Source: Saccoglossus kowalevskii (Eukaryota; Hemichordata; Enteropneusta; Harrimaniidae). Taken from it: DNA of 13,497 bases. The notes beneath the pieces are model-generated. The model had not been told where the DNA came from. It saw only the letters and a list, made by a program, of their open reading frames with translations, and ran no database searches. Location of the stretch: NCBI RefSeq assembly GCF_000003605.2, contig NW_003116455.1:702189-715685 (forward strand), written 5' to 3'. The position numbers and the translations under genes were made by a program. Below are positions 1 through 13,497 of this stretch, in pieces (the first letter of the stretch is position 1; each line of letters starts with the position of its first letter).

Positions 1-222
1 GCTTCGCACACGGGAGTCAAAAAACCACTGACTGAACTGCACTGTTTTGCTATGATGCTCACTTGGTGCAGAGAGTGAACACAAGCCAAGATGGTGCTGC
101 CCTATTGACCTTGGTCACGTGTTATGTGACATGGAAGAAAATCGTGGGGCTTCCCCTGAGCTAGATTTCTCTCTCCATCATTGGCTGAATCACAGATTAA
201 TGACAACAGTTCAAAATAGTCA
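1..222 (-). repeat. 3' direct repeat of the DIRS-like element, cut by window edge
   Basis: The minus strand from 222 begins TGACTATTTTGAACTGT and matches the 5' repeat from 2343. The clear match covers 222-88; similarity is weaker over 87-1, where TTCACTCT and GCACC blocks remain. The repeat starts two bases after the last RT-like codon (225), so coding sequence and B-type repeats that should lie between have been deleted. The outer end lies beyond base 1. Confidence 0.65.
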
Positions 223-224
223 GT

Positions 225-1921
225 CAGTAGCCAGTCCAAATGGTGGATGGAGAGAAGAACGCTGCATGGCGTTTCCATGCGGAACCGATTGAGGAGCACG
301 TACTGAGTCTGCCTGAGTCCAGAACTGGACGCCCACCACCTGTAGATTTGGTACTTCGAACACATTTGAGTAGAAGCCTGGACTTAATGCCGGCTGATCT
401 ACCTTGTGTATGGTGCCCTTTTCCAGCAAACTGTCTACTTCCTGTCTGATTGCTTCCGCCTTGCGGGAGTCCCCTGGCAGTGCCCCCCATGGGGAGGACA
501 CTGACAGGGGAGATGGAGATTTCAGCGGTATCCTGTAACTGTGTGTCACCAGCTGGAAAGTCCAGGGATCGTTCACCCGATGCCTCCAAACCAGAATACA
601 CCGGCGCAATCTGTGTGCGACAGGGATATGTGGTCATGGGTTCAGCAGTTGTGAGGTGTGGGTGCTCTATCCTCCCATGAGATGAGTCCCCAAAAGGCCT
701 GAAGTAGACAATAAGTTGTAACCTGGCCTCTCGACGAAAGTATGCCCATCCCCCTCGTTGCTGAGGTAAGCGTCAAACATGCTTTCCCCGCTGCTGGGGT
801 GGACAACCGCCCGAGGAGGATGAGGCGCCACCACCTGGTCCTCTCTCCCTGGGGGCACACCGCCACTCTTCCCTCCACAGAAGGGTACGAGTGCTTGCCT
901 CCTGGCTGACTCTGGCTTGGTGACGTCGCCTTAGGGCGTTGTGTTCTCTGCACTTGGGGTGCCTTCCGTTTACCCTTGGCAGTGGCCAACTGGCTAGTGG
1001 ATTCGACCTGAACCATGGCATTCCGAAGCTCCGAGACTGCACCCGCCATCTCCCCATCAAAGAGGGTGGAGGATGTCCAGTCTGCGTAACTGAGGCGGTG
1101 ACATACCTAGACTCAGTTCGACCGTGTCTCGTTGAACAGAAGTTGCCCCGGCCAGGAGAGCCAGATGACACTGAGGGGATGTTGCACGTAGCTGTGCAGT
1201 GGCCCAACAATAGGTTTGTTGCCTGGGCTAGGAGATTTGTGTGTTCTGCCTCCGAGGTCTCCAACAATTCTGCCCTTGGGCGGGATGGATCGTCTCGGAA
1301 TGTGGCGAGGACGCCCATGGAACGCGGCCATCCCCCTTTACCCGGTTTCGCCAAACGGAAATCGTGGTCCGGGGAAAAAGGAGCCCTGGGCTCCAGTCGG
1401 GGGCGTTTGGTCTGATCCGACACTTTGGGGTCTGATCCACACACTGAAACCACACCAACAGGGGATCGTTTGGTCCAGCGGAAAGAGTTTTGCATAAGAT
1501 TACCCCACCAAGGGGCCTTAGGCATTATCTCCTCCATGGCTGACCAACGTCTGCCCATCAACACCGGCTGCGCACCCTCCGCCATGCTCATTACTCGGCC
1601 GGACCAGGGGAGACATGCCAACGGGGATGCTTTGGATTCCTGTGCCTGTGATCCCATAAGCGTTGAAGCAACAGTAAGTGGTTGCTTGTAGGATCGAGGG
1701 TGGGGGTATGTACATCTTATCAATAGGATCGATGATATTCCACATCACCCCAATGGCGTGGCTCACCGAGTCATTACAGATGGATGACTCTGAGGCTGCC
1801 CGAGGTTACCCACTGTATCCGGGTTCCATGCTGGTAAATTTTGATCACTGCACAGTTGCCTCGAAAATTGAGGAGACAAAACCGGCGGTGAGCTTCTGGT
1901 GCCGTCATTACATCTATCCAT
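225..1921 (-). pseudogene. Decayed DIRS-type retroelement: gag-like region and truncated reverse transcriptase
   Basis: The minus strand carries a G+C-richer remnant with no intact frame. The 3' third (about 609-225) is recognisable as the N-terminal part of a DIRS-class reverse transcriptase. The markers are D-P-W then SYRIPLKSPSPL (about 550-510), EVDSLLEKGTIHKV, SPGFYSNVFEVP at 384-349, GGRPVLD at 337-317 in a second frame, and FRMETP at 284-267 and DWLL at 236-225 in a third. The RT therefore carries at least two frameshifts. It ends just before the catalytic Y-x-D-D region, with no RNase H or recombinase. The upstream portion (about 620-1921) is Pro/Ser/Arg-rich and open in pieces in several frames. 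It could be gag, with a possible start at Met 1921, but I see no gag motif that fixes the frame. The element is dead and was probably inserted downstream of FKBP8. Confidence 0.75.
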
Positions 1922-2037
1922 TTCTAAATACATTGGTAAAACATAAAAATGAACACGACATGCATGAGGGAAGCTAAATACAGTTGGAAAAGGTGACACA
2001 AAGAAACGGACGACGTGGTTAAATTGCATTGCCGGGT

Positions 2038-2247
2038 TTTATTTTCTTGTTGTAAAAAATTATACACACAAGGGGGAAAACATAGGGGTCAAAATAATGA
2101 GAAAAACTTATCCTAACAGCCAAAGTGTCGGCTGCCGCGCCAGAAACCGCTAGGCTTCATCCCCACCGGTGCGGAGAAGAAGAAAGAGTGAAGATAGAGG
2201 TAAGATGGCGTCGCCACATTACCTCGGTTACGTGGTTCGTGACGTAA
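2038..2247 (-). promoter_or_regulatory. Possible promoter/poly(A) motifs in the 5' terminal repeat
   Basis: Reading on the minus strand, a CRE-like TTACGTCA lies at 2247-2240, a TATA-like GTATAA at 2065-2060 and AATAAA at 2043-2038. The order is that of a U3-R region of a retroelement terminal repeat, upstream of the gag-like segment. The motifs are short, and the 3' repeat copy is cut off before the TATA and AATAAA positions, so conservation cannot be tested here. Confidence 0.3.
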
Positions 2248-2343
2248 AGGACAATCTTGGGGTCATAGGGCTTCCCCTGACCTAGATTTATCTCTCAGTC
2301 ATTGGCAGAATTGCTGATTAATGCCTACAGTTCAAAATAGTCA
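2202..2343 (-). repeat. 5' terminal direct repeat of the DIRS-like element (core)
   Basis: On the minus strand this begins TGACTATTTTGAACTGT, the same as at 222-206, and stays alignable with 222-88 by eye, with many substitutions and small indels. Shared blocks include GGGGAAGC, ATCTAGGTCAGGGG-like sequence and CATCTT at the inner end. Weaker similarity continues further in (to about 2110, matched to about position 1). It lies 5' of the gag-like region, so it acts as the upstream terminal repeat. The TG start is what LTRs usually have, but the RT type argues for DIRS/Ngaro-style split direct repeats. Confidence 0.7.
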
Positions 2344-3617
2344 TTTTGACTGACCTGAGTCTATGGTGGGTAATTGAATGTCCTGAATTGTGTTCATTCT
2401 GAGCACTTATTTCTACGTCTAACAAATGTTTTATTTCAGCCAAATTTTACCTCATATCTCAAAAATTGCACTTGCACCAAAATTAAACTTGGGAGACACC
2501 TCTTAGTGATTGATAAGATTTCCAAAATTGCAGATAATCGGATAAAAATTTTATTGTAATCGCAAGACAGCTTTAAATTAAATTTACCCCAAAATATACA
2601 CATACAAGTATTGAACTTAGCCATAATCCTAAACTGGTTAATATAATAAATTCGATAAAAAAATGTTTCAGTCATTTTATCTACATTTACTCCTCCATCT
2701 TCATCTATGATGGCACAAAGTAAAAATAACTACATGAATTGTTTGTCTTAAATAAAAACCGTTTTTTAGATACTATTGGGCTTTTTTGGCTATGGAAATC
2801 CTAATTTGGTAAAGCATTATTGTACCACACCTTATAACAAAACATTTCAGCAAAAAAGATTTTTACATTGCATTTTCAATTTTCTAGTAAAAACCAACAC
2901 AATGGATTTGTTTATTTAGCATTCACAAGTTGTAATTCATATTGACATCAGTATGGTCACTGTTTATGGATACAATGTTACAAGGCCTACAATAATCTGA
3001 ATAAATTGATATGCCCTAATCAGTACTATTTTTTTATGGTCAAGACAAATTCTTAGAAGGGTTTAAGGCAAACCCATACCACAGAAAGGGAGATTATAGG
3101 AAGATGTCCTTCTGAATTGTTTATTTTGGTGACCACTTTTTCAAATTCAATATAATTGTGGTACATAAAGAGAAAACAATACTGTATTTGCTCTTTGTAA
3201 ATTCTCTAATAGAAGCGCATGTAAACCCAACATTGGATATATTGTATACAGATTCTTTCAAATAAGATTAATTTTGACCAAATAGATACCTCTGCTATTT
3301 ACGCAAGCGCATACACTGCTAATGAGGGAAATACAGAATTTTGTTATTAACCTATTTATTGTGTAAATAAATGAGCAAAATTGAGAATATAGAATGACAG
3401 TATGTTGTAGATATTAAGCATTGTAATATCCTACACATTGTGAAAGGAATACTGAGATTTCATTTGTGCACTGAGGAGAAAAACAACAACACACAAACAG
3501 CTGTTTCCTTTTCAGTTAATGTTGGTTGTATGACCATGATATATACAAGATTTCAAGTTATTATAAAAGCGCTGAGATTACAATGATACAAATGTGATTC
3601 TATCACATCAATTGGAT
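2344..3617. other. A+T-rich intergenic DNA, nothing recognised
   Basis: This stretch lies between the retroelement and the TIR element. It has stop codons in all frames, and the two short open frames near 2374-2675 overlap on opposite strands and show no motif. I see no RNA gene, tandem repeat or clear transposon end. It may include distal 3' UTR of FKBP8 if a more distant poly(A) site is used. Confidence 0.6.
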
Positions 3618-3826
3618 TACTGTAAAATACTTTATTTTAGCTTTTATTTCACTATTTCCACTGAAGGAACGATTCAGCGATAATAAAATACAGCGAATAT
3701 ACCATTTTCCCTTAAATTTTACATTCAACTCGTCAAAAATCAGTGAAAATAAATTCCACACAAAACACCCAAAAAGTTTTTTTTCGGCAAAAATTAATTC
3801 CAGCTAAAATAAAGTATTTTACAGTA
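3618..3826. mobile_element. MITE-like TIR element, copy 1 (perfect 25-bp ends)
   Basis: Positions 3618-3642 are the exact reverse complement of 3802-3826; the left end starts TACTGTAAAATACTTT. If the outermost TA is the target-site duplication, the element is 205 bp (3620-3824) with TA duplications, as made by Tc1/mariner-like transposases. It has no coding capacity. The interior shares CTGAAGGAA, GATTC, ATAAAAT, CAGCGAATATAC and TTTTACATTCAA with a second copy at 7890-8031, which confirms it as a repeat family. The superfamily assignment is inferred only from the TA. Confidence 0.75.
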
Positions 3827-3869
3827 GTTATTCACTTAACATAAACATGACAAATAAAAAAACATTCCA

Positions 3870-4135
3870 AGATCCTCAGACTGTATCAATGTTTATTGAC
3901 ACTCCACTCCATCAAGATATGGAAACTCTCAGTAGTCAATGATTATCAATGTAAAAAATGTACCATTATATACACATATCAATGAAGCCTTTTTAAAGGA
4001 GGGGGTAGTCACTTACACATGCATGGGATTTGAGTCCCAATCGACGATAACAACACGCGGGTAGTGCCCCCCCACACTTTAAATCCCATTATTGTTGGCA
4101 GCAATTTACTGAATACATTAGTTATAGTGCACCCA
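3870..4135 (-). other. Probable FKBP8 3' UTR
   Basis: Downstream of the stop codon the minus strand is A+T-rich and non-coding. The first AATAAA found lies about 240 nt after the stop, which would end the message near 3870-3880. A T-rich stretch with TGT motifs follows on the minus strand. A longer UTR running into or past the TIR element at 3618-3826 cannot be excluded without transcript data. Confidence 0.5.
3892..3897 (-). terminator. Candidate polyadenylation signal AATAAA for FKBP8
   Basis: The plus strand reads TTTATT, which is the canonical AATAAA hexamer on the coding strand. It is followed on the minus strand by a T-rich, TGT-containing stretch (3870-3841) such as usually lies downstream of cleavage sites. 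AATAAA is frequent in A+T-rich DNA, so this is only the nearest good candidate. Confidence 0.45.
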
Positions 4136-12030
<7,895 letters not shown>

Positions 12031-12177
12031 CTGTAAAAAAAAAAGAAATCACTGAATAGTGCTTGTTATGACACAGAAAGACTTGTCAGTGCCCAGTATT
12101 TACTGGAACGGGTACCATTTAAACACATTTAGTACCTCACAAACTTTACTCCATACTTTACTGTTAACATAGATAAT

Positions 12178-12440
12178 GTTTACAACAAGTATTTGTGTAA
12201 AGTGTGGTGTTAACAGTGTGGTGTTTGCAACAAGTATTTGTGTAAAGTATGGTGTTAACAGTGTGGTGTTTACAACAAGTATTTGTCTAAAGTATGGTGT
12301 TAACAGTGTGGTGTTTACAACAAGTATTTGTCTAAAGTATGATGTTAACAGTGTGGTGTTTACAACATTCATTTGTCTAAAGTATGGTGTTAACAGTGTG
12401 GTGTTTACAACATTCATTTGTCTAAAGTATGGCAGTTTAC
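12178..12440. repeat. 45-bp minisatellite (5.8 copies)
   Basis: Units start at 12178, 12223, 12268, 12313, 12358 and 12403, each beginning GTTTACAACAAGTATTTG or a one- to four-base variant, and ending GTTAACAGTGTGGT. Period 45 is a multiple of three, so both strands stay open (12176-12481 and 12498-12100) with a 15-residue periodicity. This is a by-product and not evidence of coding. A graded change along the array (TGTGTAAAG to TGTCTAAAG, then CAAGTATT to CATTCATT) records stepwise duplication. Confidence 0.95.
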
Positions 12441-12602
12441 TAATCTGCTTACAAAGACAAGTGTGGATTTTACAGGAATAAACAACTGACCTATACAATG
12501 GGTCACATGATTATAAGTGTGCATAATCCTAGGTTAATTAAATGTATTTTTAAAAATAAGAAGATAAAGCTGATTTGATGTATGAAACCCAATGGTTAAC
12601 TA

Positions 12603-12604
<2 letters not shown>

Positions 12605-12636
<32 letters not shown>
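12605..12636. repeat. (TA)16 microsatellite
   Basis: There are thirty-two bases of uninterrupted TA dinucleotides, preceded by TATC. It is probably length-polymorphic. Confidence 0.97.
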
Positions 12637-12639
<3 letters not shown>

Positions 12640-12895
12640 GAGTAATCTAATTTAGGTGTTACATAAAAACAAACACAAAATCAGTGCTCAGTAGCAAATG
12701 ATCACAGTAGCTTAATCTTGTCATGCTGTTTCACATGCTGTTTAGAAAACTTATCTGTTTTCAAAGTGATACAAATGTTGATTATAACTCATCCACGATT
12801 ATTATATAGTACAAATCAAAGAAAGCTTAGAAAGAACTCCCATGTGCTGAGAGTATTGGAGACACATTAAATATAATTTGAAATTACTTAGCTGA

Positions 12896-13497
12896 AAACT
12901 AATTATGCAAATCAAAAAATTAAAATGAACAGATTTGAGTATAAAACTAATGAGATCTGCGCAATGTAACTGAAAATCTATGTACCAAGTTTAATTGAAA
13001 TGTGATTAGAACCAACAAATTATGAATTATTATGCTAATTAGGGAATTAATATGAACAGATTTTTACCCCAAACTAATTAGGTTTTTACATTGTCCTAGA
13101 GCATCTTTGTACTAAGTTTCATTGAAATGGAATAATTAGTACTTTAGATATCAGTGTGAAAGCTTAAAATTGGTTAATTATGCAAATTAGGTACATTTTG
13201 TAATTAATATGTACTGATTTAACCCACGATTATCCAGGTCTGTCTATTGTCCTACAGCATCTATGTACAAACATTCATTGATATGTGATGATTAGTACCT
13301 GAGATATCAGTGTGAAAGTTGGAAATTGGTTAATTATGCAAATTAGGTGATTAATATGCACAAATATTTACTGAAAACTAATTGGGTCTCTGCATAATTC
13401 TAGATTCATTGAAATGTGATGATTAGTACTTTAGATATCAGTAGAAAAGCTGAAAATTAATTATGCAAATTAGGTAATTAATATGCACAATTATTTA
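12896..13497. repeat. ~125-156-bp tandem array with AATTATGCAAATTAGG motif, continues past window
   Basis: AATTATGCAAAT (or AATTATTATGCTAAT) occurs at 12901, 13025, 13176, 13332 and 13459. Each unit also carries ATTAATATG(C/A)ACA, AAACTAATTAGG-like, TTCATTGAAATG(T/G) and AGTACTTTAGATATCAGTG blocks. The first unit is the most diverged. The last full unit and the partial one at the edge are shortened by about 30 bases. Confidence 0.85.

Larger units (their letters stand above)
12031..13497 (-). other. Presumed FKBP8 intron, open at the window edge
   Basis: This lies upstream of the exon at 12003-12030, behind a run of ten T and CAG on the minus strand. I looked for an exon carrying TPR-1 helix A on the minus strand and found none, so the next exon probably lies beyond 13497. 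It contains a 45-bp minisatellite, a (TA)16 run and a tandem array at the right edge; 12640-12895 holds nothing recognised. Confidence 0.6.

Noticed and set aside
240-680. Plus-strand open frames in the retroelement region
   Set aside because: They are complements of the minus-strand RT/gag remnant in G+C-richer DNA. They show no motif, and the recognisable protein similarity is on the minus strand.
773-1723. The 316-codon minus-strand open frame as an intact gag gene
   Set aside because: It is Pro/Ser/Arg-rich with no recognisable gag motif. The RT frame upstream of 609 is open in a different register, so this frame may be chance openness in G+C-rich DNA. I kept it only as part of a gag-like region.
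2374-2675. Short open frames on both strands
   Set aside because: They overlap each other, are A+T-rich, have no motif and no splice or transcript context.
12100-12498. Repeat protein encoded by the 45-bp minisatellite
   Set aside because: Both strands are open simply because the unit length is divisible by three. There are no splice sites or start context linking it to the gene.
12031-13497. A further upstream FKBP8 exon (TPR-1 helix A or PPIase)
   Set aside because: No minus-strand segment with matching phase, splice sites and TPR-like residues was found by eye.

Overview
This is a eukaryotic, A+T-rich, intron- and transposon-rich window, with no bacterial features. Its content (a metazoan FKBP8-type gene split into short exons, a decayed DIRS-class retroelement, Helentron/HINE-like elements with tandem cores, short TIR elements and satellite-like arrays) points to an invertebrate animal, most likely marine. 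A mollusc is plausible because elements with ~160-bp core repeats are common there, but the sequence alone does not fix the phylum.

The one host gene I can support lies on the minus strand: the 3' half of an FKBP8 (FKBP38)-like immunophilin co-chaperone. Six coding exons are joined by GT/AG introns and give 168 complete codons before the stop. Read 5' to 3' in the gene they are 12030-12003, 10811-10728, 8928-8839, 8362-8285, 7607-7464 and 4219-4136. They encode the end of the first TPR region, two complete TPR repeats, a C-terminal linker and a tail-anchor membrane helix. The PPIase domain and start codon lie beyond the right edge.

Layout. 1-2343: a G+C-richer, broken DIRS-type retroelement on the minus strand, flanked by diverged direct repeats (88-222 and 2202-2343) and with its reverse transcriptase cut off where one repeat begins. 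2344-3617: A+T-rich intergenic DNA with nothing recognisable. 3618-3826: a short TIR element with perfect 25-bp ends. About 3870-4135: the probable FKBP8 3' UTR. 4220-7463: a 3.2-kb intron holding a 1.9-kb Helentron-like element (5137-7047) interrupted by a second one (about 6053-6895). 7608-8284: an intron with a second, decayed copy of the TIR element. 8929-10727: an intron largely filled by a 219-bp satellite-like array. 10812-12002: an intron with an older copy of the outer Helentron-like family. 12031-13497: upstream intron with a 45-bp minisatellite, a (TA)16 microsatellite and a roughly 125-156-bp array that runs off the right edge.

The most interesting structure is the nested pair of non-autonomous elements. 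Both have a short palindrome and then a subterminal inverted repeat at the left end, a tandem core, and a right-end hairpin that contains the partner of that inverted repeat. The outer core's 324-bp unit is itself a diverged dimer of about 160-bp monomers, close to the 157-bp period of the unrelated-looking inner core.
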